Below, in pieces: positions 51,704-60,468 of a stretch of DNA of 64,000 bases (within the stretch, counting starts at the first letter, position 1; every line of letters begins with the position of its first letter). This stretch comes from Elusimicrobia bacterium GWA2_69_24 (GTDB taxonomy: Bacteria; Elusimicrobiota; Elusimicrobia; UBA1565): NCBI GenBank assembly GCA_001799695.1, contig MGTY01000095.1, forward strand, positions 20,461 through 84,460. The letters are read 5' to 3'. A model generated the notes under the pieces. It was not told the DNA's origin and made no database searches. It was given only the letters and a program-made list of their open reading frames with translations. A program made the translations under genes and the position numbers.

Positions 51704-51828
51704 GGCGAGTGGCCCCGGTCCCGCTCGGCCGGATTTCGCGAGCGGCGCATTCACATACAGCGCCGCGAAGCGCTAAGCGAGGCCGCAGGGCCGAGCGGTC
51801 CGGACGAGCGGGACCGGGGCCATTCGCC
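51704..51828 (-). repeat. Arm-variable palindromic element, copy C
   Basis: 125 bp, inverted relative to A and B. The core matches A almost base for base; arms 51704-51727 and 51805-51828 pair at 23 of 24 positions and differ completely from the arms of A and B. The rest of the 51593-51859 gap shows nothing else. Confidence 0.85.
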
Positions 51829-51859
51829 ATCATCCGGGCGCTGAGTCGGTCGAGGGAGG

Positions 51860-53110
51860 TTAGTAGATCCAGCCCGGGGCGCGGCGGCGCTCTTCGGAGG
51901 GGGCGGCCTTGGGGCGTTGGGGCGGGGTGAGGTACTCGGGCCGCCGCTCTTCGATGTCGAGCAGGTCCTCGCGTTCCGGCATGCTCTCGATGAAGGGCTT
52001 GCGCTTCATCTCGCGCTTGGGCTGGCTGACGCGCCCGAAGCGCCAGGTCAGGCTGAAGCGGTGCGTATCGCTGAGGGCGCTGGTCATCCCCCAGGCGTAG
52101 TCGATGCCGAACTGGCGCCAGACGGCGCCGAACCCGAAGGTGAGGCCCACCAGGTCCTGATGGAAGCGGTAGCCCAGGCGCAGGGCGTAATGCCGCCAGG
52201 CGGAGTATTCCATGCCGAAATCGACGTGCCACTGCTCTTCGTGCACGAGGTATACCCCGTCGGCGGCGAACAGCAAGGCGTGGTTGGCGGGCATGGAGAG
52301 GACGTCGGGGAGTTCCACCCGCTGCGCGGCTCCGAGGCGGGCGGTCATGGGGAGCGGGTCCCCCTCCTCCAAGAACTTCATCTTGCTCCCCAGATTCAGC
52401 AGGGACGCCCCGACGCTCAGCCCGGTCTCGGGGGATTTGACCAGGTAGCCGAAGTCTCCGGCGTAGGCCTTGGCCTTGTACTGCCCGTTGGCGAGGGAGG
52501 AGGCGATGTACTTGCCGCTCACCCCGGCGTAATGCTGGACCGTGATCTCCTTGTCGCGCCGGGTCCGGAACTCGTAGTTGCCGATGCGTTCCGCGTAGGC
52601 CAGGGTCCCGACGAAATCGCTGCCCGCGTCCAGGCTTTCGGAGCTCTGCAGGGTCCCGTCCGGGGCCAGGCGGTTGTATTCGATGGTCCCGTTCTGGGAG
52701 AAGAGCGCGCTGGCCGCCAGGGAGGCGTAGCCCTGCTCGATCAGGCCGGCCAGGGGCAGCGGGGTCACCGCGGCGATGTGCTCGAGCTTCTGGTCCTCGA
52801 ACCCCTTCAGGTACATGAAGCTGAGCTCGCGGTAGTCGATGGTGCTCAGCCCTGCCGGGTTGTAATAGATGGAGGAGACGTCGGAGGCCACGCCCGTGAA
52901 GGCCGAGCCCATGCCGAAGGCCCGGGCTCCGATGGGGAACTGGAGGATGGGGGCGGCCGTGGTGCCGGGGTTCTCCGCGGCGGCGCGGGGGACGGCCGGG
53001 CCCAGGGCGAACGCGAACGCGAGCGCCGCACATGCGCGCCAACGCAGCTCCGGAGGGCGCGCAGTACGGCGTCGCTGCCGCGCCGCCGCCGCGCCCCGCG
53101 CCCTCCGCAT
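51860..53110 (-). CDS. PorV/PorQ-type outer-membrane protein
   Basis: Protein of 416 aa. After an Arg-rich n-region and signal peptide (ALAFAFALGPAVPRAAA) comes the family hallmark QFPIGARAFGMGSAFTGVAS followed by SSIYYNPAGLS, then a beta-barrel body (LRLGYRFHQDLVGLTFGFGA). In Bacteroidota, PorV shuttles type IX secretion cargo; homologues also occur in phyla without a proven type IX system. The start at 53110 has GGGAAGG 5 nt upstream; an ATG at 53137 is the alternative. Encoded just downstream of a protease with a sorting-like C-terminal domain. Confidence 0.85.
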   Translation of the reverse strand: MRRARGAAAARQRRRTARPPELRWRACAALAFAFALGPAVPRAAAENPGTTAAPILQFPIGARAFGMGSAFTGVASDVSSIYYNPAGLSTIDYRELSFMYLKGFEDQKLEHIAAVTPLPLAGLIEQGYASLAASALFSQNGTIEYNRLAPDGTLQSSESLDAGSDFVGTLAYAERIGNYEFRTRRDKEITVQHYAGVSGKYIASSLANGQYKAKAYAGDFGYLVKSPETGLSVGASLLNLGSKMKFLEEGDPLPMTARLGAAQRVELPDVLSMPANHALLFAADGVYLVHEEQWHVDFGMEYSAWRHYALRLGYRFHQDLVGLTFGFGAVWRQFGIDYAWGMTSALSDTHRFSLTWRFGRVSQPKREMKRKPFIESMPEREDLLDIEERRPEYLTPPQRPKAAPSEERRRAPGWIY

Positions 53111-53144
53111 CGTGCCTTCCCGGTTCTCCGTTCCCATACCCGCG

Positions 53145-56100
53145 CTACTTGACGACGATCACCTTTTTGGTCTCGTTGATCCCCGGCGCCTGCAGATTCA
53201 GGTAATAGATGCCGCTCGCCACGCGGACCCCGTTGAGGTTGGCGCCCGCCCAATCGAGCGAACCCTTCCCGGCGGGCTTGTCCTCGTCGATCAGGGTCGC
53301 CACCAGGTTCCCGCTCAGCGTGAACAGCCGCAGGCGCACGTGGCCCGCGTCCTGGATGTCGTAGCGGAAGGTGGCCTTCTCCCCCTTCATGGGGTTGAAG
53401 ATGTTGTTGAAGGCGGTCAGCGCGGCCCGGTTGGTGCTGAGGTTGAGCGGCTGGGAGAAGCCCAGCGACTGCACGTTCCCCAGCCGGTTCTGGCCGAACA
53501 CCTCCAGGTGCACGGTGCCCGCGCCCGGGAAGCGGTCGTTGAAGCCGGGGGCGAGCCGAGCCGAGCCCGTGATCATCCCGGAGGCGTTGTGCGACGACAC
53601 GAAGGTCAGGTAGGTGCCCGCCGCGTTGGTCGCGGTCCGGGAGAGGATGTCCAGGGCCTGGCTGCGCAGCTGGGCGTGGTGGAAGGTGAAGCCCTGGTTG
53701 GTGACGAAGCTGGTGACGCGGACCTCCCAGCTCAGCAGGTCGTTGTCGAAGGCCGCGGTGACGATGCCCGAGGTCACGGGGCCGGTCCGGTTGTATTCCG
53801 CGTTCAGGCTGTAGAAGGCGGTGGAGTAGTTCTTCCCGATGAGGCCGTTCTCCCCGGAGGGCGGGGCGACCAGCAGGAAGAACTGGTCCGGAGACGGGTT
53901 GTCGTAGTCCAGGGTGAGGGTCTGGTTCGTGGTGCGGCAGAAGGTCTCGGGAGGCTCCGGGCAATAGCCGCCCGGCAGGGTCGGGTTGTCGATGCCCGGC
54001 ATGGCCTCGGCGACGATGTTGAAGCGGGTGTCCACCAGAGTGAGGGCGTGCACGTAGTAGTAGCCGGAGAGATCGGGGATGGCGGGCAGGGAGACCGTGA
54101 CGCGGATCCGGCCGGGCCCCGCGCCGAAGGTGTAGTAGTCGAGGTCCGCCATGTAGCCGTTGGTCTTGTAGAGGCGGGCGGTGACGACGGTCGCGGTGGT
54201 GATGTCGGTGGCGGAAGCGATGCCGTCGTTGGGCTCGTAGGCGTCCTGGGTGTCCATCGAGGTCATGGAGATGCCGTGGCCGCCCAGCTTGGACTGGATC
54301 AGGCCGTCCTGGGTCCCGTCCGCGCCGCACTCCGGCACCAAGGTGGAGGAACGCTGGCTGACCGTGAGCATGGCGTCCATGAAGTCCACGAAGCTGTCCG
54401 GGAAGAAGAACAGCGACTGGAACACGAGCCCGTCGGCGCAGGTGGTCCCGTTGGCGGTGCCCAGGCTGGAGCGCAGGTCGGTCCGGAGCTCCCAAAGCCC
54501 CTGACTCAGCATCAGGGCCCCATCGTAGATCGAGCCCGTCCAGTGCGCCGGAAAGTCCCGGCAGGTGGTCTTGGCCGGGCAGTCCAGTTCGCGCAGGGGG
54601 CCGCTGATCAGGTACCGGGAATTCGTGTAGGACCCGATGGAGCTGGTGCTGAAGGAAGTCGCCGAGAAGTAGTCGGCCATGGCCTCGGAGATGGCGCCGA
54701 ACTGCCCGAAGTTGATGATGGGATAGATCTGGTCCACCACGAAATGGGTGTACTCGTGCCGCACCACCGTCCCGTCGAAGGCGAAGGCGTCGCGGTCGTC
54801 GCCGAAAGCCAGGTTCTGATGGAACGGGTCGTAGAAGGCGTTCCCGAGGCTCGGGCCCACGTGGACCATGGCCGTGATCGGCTTCTCGATGTCCGCCAGC
54901 CCCTGGGAGTTGGGTCCCTGCCGGAAATAGTCGTGCATCTTGTTGAGCTGATAGAAGACGTTGACCTCGTCCAGCGAGGCGTCCCGGGTATGCGAGCCGG
55001 ACCAGGTGAAGGTGGCGGTCATGTTGTCCGGGGTGGAGGCGTTGGAGAGCGTGAGGTAGCTGGAGATGCTGACGGTGAAGCCCTGGTGCCCGCCGGATTC
55101 GTTCGTCCGCAGGCGGACCTGGTATTGGTTGCCGGCCACCGCCGCGCCGTTGAAGGCGCTGCGGTTGCCGATGTAGGTGGCAACCATCTGGCCGTTCCCG
55201 TCCAGGACGGCCACCTGGTCGTTGTCCCCCACGATGAGCTCCCCGAAATCGATGCCCAATTGGCCGACGTCGAAGGCGGAGAAGCGGGGCAGGACCATGA
55301 CCGCGTTCTTCCAGGTGGGCACCGAGAGGGTGTGGGTGAGGACCAGGTTGTCGGCGTAGGGCGACGGTGAGGACCACGCCGTGTCGTAGGTGTCCCAAAC
55401 CCCGCTGCCGTTGTTGTAGTGCGCCGAGGCCCCGGTGAAGTGGGCGACGTTCACGTGGGGTCCCTGCAGCATCGTGAAGATCTTGCCCGGCGTCGTCGTG
55501 TGGCAGAAGAAGCCGCTGCTGTTGGTCAGGACCCCGGAGCTGGCGTCGCGGACGTAGACCTTCTCATGCGCGATGGGCAGCGCTACCAGGCCCGGGGCGG
55601 TGTTGGGGTCCACCTCGTAGACCATCCCCCGTACGGTCCCCGAAGTCTGGCAGGACTGCTGGCGCAGGTCGTCGTAGCGCAGCAGGAGCGCTCCGGAGAG
55701 GGCGTCCACGTAGTAGATGTAGACCCCGCCCGCCCCGGGGTTGCGGAACTTCCACGCCAGCCGGAGCGCGGAGCCTTCCGCCACGGGATAGTAGACGAGC
55801 TGCCCGTTGCGGGGCACGCCGCCGCCGGAGTCGGCGGCCACGGCCTGGGCCGCGGCGGCTTCCGCGATGGCGGGGATGCGGGGAGCGGAGCCGGCGTCCG
55901 GGCGGAAGTTCGACTGCAGGCTGACGATGCGGCCGCCCTCGTCGAGGTGCACCTTGACCCGCGAGAATTCGACCGGGATGCCGTCGACGATCTGGTTGAA
56001 GAGGAGGTGGTGCATCCCGCCGGAGGTGCGGCCGAGCTCGAGACGGAGCTGGTCCGGGATGAGCCCGAGAGCGGAGGCGTTCTCCGCGAGGAAGGTGTGC

Positions 56101-56384
56101 GCGACCTGGCTCACGGCCGCCCGGGCGGGGCCCGCGGACTGCGCGCCGATCCCCTGGGCGCCGAAACGCAGGCTCCACTGCCCGCGGTGGTCCCGGTTGA
56201 ACTGCGCGATGGCGTCCTGAGCGCGCTGGGTGCGGCCGATCTGGTTCTGGGAGAAGGTGTCCGGCCGGTCGAGCCCGAAGCGGCGGATGTCCGAATCGTT
56301 CGACTTTCCCCAGGGCGCGGCGGAAGCCGCGCCGGCCAGAAGGAGCAGGGCCACGCCGCGCGCGCCGCGGCGCGCCGACCTCAC
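53145..56384 (-). CDS. Secreted M36/fungalysin-type metalloprotease with C-terminal FlgD/sorting-like domain
   Basis: Protein of 1079 aa. GTG start overlaps the HEAT-gene stop (GTGA), giving the signal peptide RRGARGVALLLLAGAASAAP. FTP/propeptide region 70-250 (GLIPDQLRLELGR; HLLFNQIVDGIPVEFSRVKV) is followed by zinc motif VVRHEYTHFVVDQI with EAMADYF downstream, as in fungalysin/thermolysin-like proteases. Then come two beta domains, and a C-terminal 80-residue Ig-like module (FNPMKGEKATFRYDI; DEDKPAGKGSLDWAGANLNG; VASGIYYLNLQ) ending ETKKVIVVK. That end resembles both FlgD-Ig and type IX sorting domains. Confidence 0.88.
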   Translation of the reverse strand: MRSARRGARGVALLLLAGAASAAPWGKSNDSDIRRFGLDRPDTFSQNQIGRTQRAQDAIAQFNRDHRGQWSLRFGAQGIGAQSAGPARAAVSQVAHTFLAENASALGLIPDQLRLELGRTSGGMHHLLFNQIVDGIPVEFSRVKVHLDEGGRIVSLQSNFRPDAGSAPRIPAIAEAAAAQAVAADSGGGVPRNGQLVYYPVAEGSALRLAWKFRNPGAGGVYIYYVDALSGALLLRYDDLRQQSCQTSGTVRGMVYEVDPNTAPGLVALPIAHEKVYVRDASSGVLTNSSGFFCHTTTPGKIFTMLQGPHVNVAHFTGASAHYNNGSGVWDTYDTAWSSPSPYADNLVLTHTLSVPTWKNAVMVLPRFSAFDVGQLGIDFGELIVGDNDQVAVLDGNGQMVATYIGNRSAFNGAAVAGNQYQVRLRTNESGGHQGFTVSISSYLTLSNASTPDNMTATFTWSGSHTRDASLDEVNVFYQLNKMHDYFRQGPNSQGLADIEKPITAMVHVGPSLGNAFYDPFHQNLAFGDDRDAFAFDGTVVRHEYTHFVVDQIYPIINFGQFGAISEAMADYFSATSFSTSSIGSYTNSRYLISGPLRELDCPAKTTCRDFPAHWTGSIYDGALMLSQGLWELRTDLRSSLGTANGTTCADGLVFQSLFFFPDSFVDFMDAMLTVSQRSSTLVPECGADGTQDGLIQSKLGGHGISMTSMDTQDAYEPNDGIASATDITTATVVTARLYKTNGYMADLDYYTFGAGPGRIRVTVSLPAIPDLSGYYYVHALTLVDTRFNIVAEAMPGIDNPTLPGGYCPEPPETFCRTTNQTLTLDYDNPSPDQFFLLVAPPSGENGLIGKNYSTAFYSLNAEYNRTGPVTSGIVTAAFDNDLLSWEVRVTSFVTNQGFTFHHAQLRSQALDILSRTATNAAGTYLTFVSSHNASGMITGSARLAPGFNDRFPGAGTVHLEVFGQNRLGNVQSLGFSQPLNLSTNRAALTAFNNIFNPMKGEKATFRYDIQDAGHVRLRLFTLSGNLVATLIDEDKPAGKGSLDWAGANLNGVRVASGIYYLNLQAPGINETKKVIVVK

Positions 56385-57508
56385 CGGGCCCCCCGCGGGT
56401 CGCGTTTGAGCAGTTTGACGAGCGCGGCCGCCGCGCGGACGCGGACGCGGCCCTCGGGGTCCTCCAGCTCGGCCTGCAGGGATTCCTCGGCCTCCACCCC
56501 CCCGACGGTCTCCATGACCTCGATGGCCAGGATGCGGACGTCCGGGTCGCCCCGCTGGAGCGCGCGCCGCGCCGTGGACAGGTCCACCGTCTCGCCGAGC
56601 CGGGCCAGGCCCGCGGTCGCGAGCAGTTCGATGAAGGCGTTGGAGGCGCCGGAACGCGCCGCGGTGAGGAACTGCGTCGCGGCCGGGTTCTGCAGGCGCC
56701 CGAGCGCGGCCACGGCCTTGGACCGGACGAGCTCGTTCTGGTCGGTGGAACCGGCCTGGATGTCGGCGAGGGCGAGGATGCTGCCGCACTCTCCCAAGGC
56801 TTCCATGACCGCGGCGCGGACCTGGGAATTGGGGTCTTCGGCCAGGGGGCGGACCGCTTTGACGGCCTCGGGCGAACCCGTCTCGCCCAGGCCCTTGACG
56901 GCGCTGATGCGGATCGCGGGATCCTCGTCCTCCAAGGCGGCCAGGAGCCGCGAGACTTCCTGAACGTCCCCCTGGCGGGCCAGGGCGACGGACGCCGCGT
57001 CCCGGACCGATCCGTCCCGGTCGCCGAGGGCGCCGCGCAGCGTCTTCTGGGAGGAAGGCTCCCCGATACGGCCCAGCGCGCGGATGGCGACGACCCGCAC
57101 CTTGTTCCGGGCCAGGGCGCGCATCTCATCGAGGGCGCCCAGGGCGTCCCCGCTCACCTTGGGCGCCGCCGGAGCCGTGCCCGCGATCTTCTCGATCTCG
57201 GCGACCCCGCTCTTGTCGCCGAGCTGGACGAGGCTTCCGGCCGCCGCGATCCGGACGTAGGGGTCCTTGTCCTTCAGGGCGTTGCGCAGGACGTTTTTGG
57301 CGGCGGGATTGCCGATCGGGCCCCACTGCTCGGAGGCGAGCACGCGGAGTTCGTTGTCCCGGTCGAGCATCGCAGAATAGAGCATGCCTAGCGCTTTGGC
57401 CCCGGCCGCGGTCCTGGGGTCCTCCTTCTTCCCGCTCCCGGAGACGCGGACCGCGGCCAAGGTTCCTATGGCAAAGCATACCGCCAGGCATTTGCAAAAA
57501 GATTTCAT
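56381..57508 (-). CDS. Secreted HEAT-repeat protein
   Basis: Protein of 375 aa: signal peptide (CKCLAVCFAIGTLAAVRVSG) and about nine HEAT/armadillo-type repeats (DKDPYVRIAAAGSLVQLGD; NKVRVVAIRALGRIGE; DRDGSVRDAASVALARQGD; DEDPAIRISAVKGLGETGS; DPNSQVRAAVMEALGECGS). A binding scaffold of unknown partner. Coupled to the protease by GTGA overlap, so it may assist its folding, secretion or anchoring. Confidence 0.85.
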   Translation of the reverse strand: MKSFCKCLAVCFAIGTLAAVRVSGSGKKEDPRTAAGAKALGMLYSAMLDRDNELRVLASEQWGPIGNPAAKNVLRNALKDKDPYVRIAAAGSLVQLGDKSGVAEIEKIAGTAPAAPKVSGDALGALDEMRALARNKVRVVAIRALGRIGEPSSQKTLRGALGDRDGSVRDAASVALARQGDVQEVSRLLAALEDEDPAIRISAVKGLGETGSPEAVKAVRPLAEDPNSQVRAAVMEALGECGSILALADIQAGSTDQNELVRSKAVAALGRLQNPAATQFLTAARSGASNAFIELLATAGLARLGETVDLSTARRALQRGDPDVRILAIEVMETVGGVEAEESLQAELEDPEGRVRVRAAAALVKLLKRDPRGAR

Positions 57509-57550
57509 GGTTGTTGCCGGAAGGTGAACGCGCGTGGGCATCGAAAGGGT

Positions 57551-57622
57551 TGCGCCCGACAGGATTCGAACCTGTATTAGCGGTTCCGAAGACCGCTACT
57601 CTATCCGTTGAGCTACGGGCGC
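57551..57622 (-). tRNA. tRNA-Arg (UCG)
   Basis: Acceptor GCGCCCG/CGGGCGC, anticodon stem GCGGT/ACCGC with loop CTTCGGA (anticodon TCG), T stem ACAGG/CCTGT with TTCGAAT loop, discriminator A. CCA is not encoded. Confidence 0.92.
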
Positions 57623-57655
57623 TCCGTCAAAGTGTAGATGCCGGGCGTTGCGATG

Positions 57656-58456
57656 TCAATGCCCCCGCGCCCCCCCGGGCTCCGCATAAGGTTTCTTCCG
57701 GTATCTGCCGAAGGGGCTGACGGCCAGGTCCCACAGCCAGCACGGGACGACCGGCGCGATGTGAGCCATCACCGGAGACAGCGGCCAGGGGAAATGGACG
57801 AAGGGCCGCCGCTGCGCGATCCCGTCGAGGATGCAGCGCACTCCGGCCGGCGTCTCCATGAGGAACAGCATCTTGCGGGGGTCGTTGCGGTCGGTCAGTT
57901 CGCTCTTGACGAAGCCCGGGCAGACCGTCACCACGGACACCCCGGTGCCGCGCAGGTCGATGCGGGTGGATTCCAGCATCGCCGTCAGGGCCGCCTTGCT
58001 CGCGCAATAGGAGCCGGAGTTGGGCAGGCCGCGCATGCCCGCCAGGCTCGAGATGCCGGCGACCACGCCGGAGCCGGCGGCCACCATGCCGGGGAGCACC
58101 GCCTCCAGCCAGTTGGCGGCCCCGAAGACGTTGGTCGCGAAGGTCCAGCGGTAGTTCTCGGCGCTGAACTCGAGGGCGTTCTTGGAATCCCCCACGCCCG
58201 CGTTGAGGATCGCCCAGTCCAGCCCCCCCCACTTCTCCCGGATCTCCGCGTAATGCCGACGCACGTCCGCGGGGTCGGAGACGCTCCCAGCCAGGGGCAG
58301 GGGGTCGCCGCCGGCCGCCCGCGCCTCGGCGGCCACCGCGGCCAGGCGGTCCGCTCGCCTGCCGGTGAGCGCCAGCCGGCAGCCCTGCCGGGCCAATTGC
58401 AGGGCCATCTCCCGGCCCAGGCCGGAGGTGGCTCCCGTGATGAGCACGCGCCGCAT
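57656..58456 (-). CDS. Short-chain dehydrogenase/reductase
   Basis: Protein of 266 aa. Rossmann motif TGATSGLGRE (glycine-rich), NAGVGD, and the active site Ser (GISSLAG) with YCASK (Tyr-x3-Lys). NADPH preference is suggested by Arg residues after the second strand (TGRRADR). Substrate not predictable. The long in-frame upstream extension crosses the yebC promoter region, so the Met before RRVLITGATSG is used. Confidence 0.9.
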   Translation of the reverse strand: MRRVLITGATSGLGREMALQLARQGCRLALTGRRADRLAAVAAEARAAGGDPLPLAGSVSDPADVRRHYAEIREKWGGLDWAILNAGVGDSKNALEFSAENYRWTFATNVFGAANWLEAVLPGMVAAGSGVVAGISSLAGMRGLPNSGSYCASKAALTAMLESTRIDLRGTGVSVVTVCPGFVKSELTDRNDPRKMLFLMETPAGVRCILDGIAQRRPFVHFPWPLSPVMAHIAPVVPCWLWDLAVSPFGRYRKKPYAEPGGARGH

Positions 58457-58524
58457 GAGCGCAATGGTCTCATTTTTGCCGCCTCCGGGGCAAACCCGGA
58501 GGGATTTACTCCGGACAATTTTGT

Positions 58525-58530
58525 TAGAAT
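58525..58530 (+). promoter_or_regulatory. -10 box (TAGAAT) of yebC-ruvCAB operon
   Basis: TAGAAT preceded by TGT, about 41 nt upstream of yebC, which has its own AAGAGGA ribosome-binding site; a leadered transcript. Confidence 0.45.
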
Positions 58531-58571
58531 GGGTGACGCGACGGCATATCGGCGAATAAGGAAGAGGAACC

Positions 58572-59327
58572 ATGAGCGGACATTCCAAGTGGGCCACGAT
58601 CAAGCACAAGAAGGCCGCACAGGACTCCAAGCGCGGCAAGATCTGGACCAAACTGGTGCGCGAGATCGCCATCGCGGCGAAGATGGGCGGCGGGAACCCC
58701 GACAGCAACCCCCGGCTGCGCAAGGCGGTCGACGACGCCAAGTCCGAGAACATGCCCCTCGAGAACGTCAAGCGCGCCATCCAGCGCGGCACCGGGGAGC
58801 TCCCCGGCGCGGTCTACGAGGACCTCACCTTCGAGGGCTACGGGCCCGGCGGCGTGGCCGTATTCTGCGAGGGCAACACCGACAACCGCAACCGGACGAC
58901 GAACCAGGTCCGCAAGATCTACGAGGATTTCGGCGGGAACATGGGGAGCACCGGCTGCGTAGCCTTCCTCTTCGAAAGGAAGGGCTTCATCACGGTGAAG
59001 CAGGGGACCGTCACCGAGGAGAGCCTGATGGACCTCGTGCTCGAGCTGGGGGCCGAGGACCTGAAGGCCGGCGGCTCGGACTTCGAGATCGTCACCCCCC
59101 CCCTGGACATGGAGAAGGTCCGCGACGCGCTCAAGGCCAAGGGCATCGCCGTGGATGCGGCCACGGTCACGATGATCCCCAAGACCACCATCCCGGTCGA
59201 CGCCGCCGCGGCCGGAAGGGTCCTCAAGCTGGTCGACGCCCTCGACGAGCACGACGACGTCGCCCACGTCTACGCCAACTTCGACATCCCCGACGAGGTC
59301 ATGGCGACCCTGGAGAAAAGTGCCTGA
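58572..59327 (+). CDS. yebC: YebC/TACO1-family protein
   Basis: Protein of 251 aa: MSGHSKWATIKHKKAAQDSK and GYGPGGVAVFCEGNTDNRNR are invariant family features. YebC-family proteins act in translation of difficult (for example polyproline) stretches, and have also been described as transcription regulators. First gene of the yebC-ruvC-ruvA-ruvB cluster, a common order. Its stop overlaps the ruvC GTG. Confidence 0.96.
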   Translation: MSGHSKWATIKHKKAAQDSKRGKIWTKLVREIAIAAKMGGGNPDSNPRLRKAVDDAKSENMPLENVKRAIQRGTGELPGAVYEDLTFEGYGPGGVAVFCEGNTDNRNRTTNQVRKIYEDFGGNMGSTGCVAFLFERKGFITVKQGTVTEESLMDLVLELGAEDLKAGGSDFEIVTPPLDMEKVRDALKAKGIAVDAATVTMIPKTTIPVDAAAAGRVLKLVDALDEHDDVAHVYANFDIPDEVMATLEKSA

Positions 59328-59853
59328 CAGGATCCTGGGCGTCGACCCCGGGCTCTCCGAGACCGGCTGGGCGCTGCTGGAAGGCGGGAGCGGGCCGGGG
59401 ACGGCGCGCCTCCTGGCCGGCGGGTGCATCCGCACCCCGGCCCACGCCCCTCTGACGGAGCGGCTGCGGACCCTGTACGACGAATTGAACTCCCTCCAGC
59501 GCCGCTGGCGCCCCGACCAGGCCGCGATCGAGGAGATGTTCTTCCTGCGGGCCGCGCACAGCGTGCGCTCGACGCTCCAGGCGCGCGGGGTCATCCTGCT
59601 CTCCATATCCCAGGGCGGCGTCCCGGTGTCCGAATACAACCCCCGGCAGGTCAAGATCTGCCTGACCGGCTCCGGGAGCGCGCCCAAGGCCCAGATGATA
59701 CGGATGATCCAGGCCGCGCTCGGCCTGCCCGCGCCCCTGACCCCGGACGACGTCTCCGACGCCGCGGCCATCGCCCTCTGCCACCTGCGCTCGCATCGCC
59801 TGAAGAGACTGGTGGTCCTGGACCGGCTGGGGGGCGGAGCCCGCTCCGCATGA
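59320..59853 (+). CDS. ruvC: Holliday-junction resolvase RuvC
   Basis: Protein of 177 aa with GTG start. Catalytic acidic residues are in ILGVDPGLSETGW, AAIEEMFF and PDDVSDAAAIALCH. It cuts Holliday junctions after RuvAB branch migration. It overlaps yebC by 8 nt and ruvA by ATGA. Confidence 0.96.
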   Translation: MPDRILGVDPGLSETGWALLEGGSGPGTARLLAGGCIRTPAHAPLTERLRTLYDELNSLQRRWRPDQAAIEEMFFLRAAHSVRSTLQARGVILLSISQGGVPVSEYNPRQVKICLTGSGSAPKAQMIRMIQAALGLPAPLTPDDVSDAAAIALCHLRSHRLKRLVVLDRLGGGARSA

Positions 59854-60467
59854 TCGCCTCCCTGCGCGGCACCCTCCTTGAGAAGGACCTGGAACGCGTG
59901 GTCCTGGAGGCCGCGGGCGTGGGCTATGAAGTGCTGGTCTGCCCCGCCACCGCGGCGCGCCTTCCCGCCCCGGGCCGGGAAGCCCTGCTTTACGTCACGG
60001 AGACCGTGGGCATGTACGGGGGCGCGACCACCCTTTACGGCTTCGCGACCCCCGAGGAGCGCCGGATGTTCCTGGCCTTCAAGGAGATCAAGGCCGTGGG
60101 CGCCAAGAAGGCGCTGGATTATCTCGACAAGGCCTCCCGGTCCCCGGCCGAATTCCAGCGCGCGATCCAGCATCAGGACACCCGCATCCTCACCGGGATG
60201 TTCGGCTTCTCCAAGAAGACCGCGGAGAAGCTCATCGCCGGACTCTCGGGGAAGCTGGGGACTCCCCCGCCCCCTCCGTCGGGCGGCGACCTCGCCTCCG
60301 AACTGGACCGCGCCGGTCCCCTGGCCCAGGCCGCCGAGGCCCTCGCCGCGCTGGGCTACAGGCCCGCGGAGTACCGCGCGGCGATAGAATCCATCCAGCG
60401 GGATCTGCAGGGCCGGGAGCTCCCCGGCATCGAGGAAGTCCTGCGCATGGCGCTCCGGAGGCTGTGA
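59850..60467 (+). CDS. ruvA: Holliday-junction DNA helicase subunit RuvA
   Basis: Protein of 205 aa: N-terminal OB fold ([13 protein letters not shown] ... [10 protein letters not shown]), helix-hairpin-helix region around [16 protein letters not shown], and a C-terminal helix bundle that contacts RuvB ([19 protein letters not shown]) after a Pro-rich linker. ATGA overlap with ruvC; ruvB follows 1 nt after its stop. Confidence 0.95.
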   Translation: MIASLRGTLLEKDLERVVLEAAGVGYEVLVCPATAARLPAPGREALLYVTETVGMYGGATTLYGFATPEERRMFLAFKEIKAVGAKKALDYLDKASRSPAEFQRAIQHQDTRILTGMFGFSKKTAEKLIAGLSGKLGTPPPPPSGGDLASELDRAGPLAQAAEALAALGYRPAEYRAAIESIQRDLQGRELPGIEEVLRMALRRL

Positions 60468-60468
60468 C

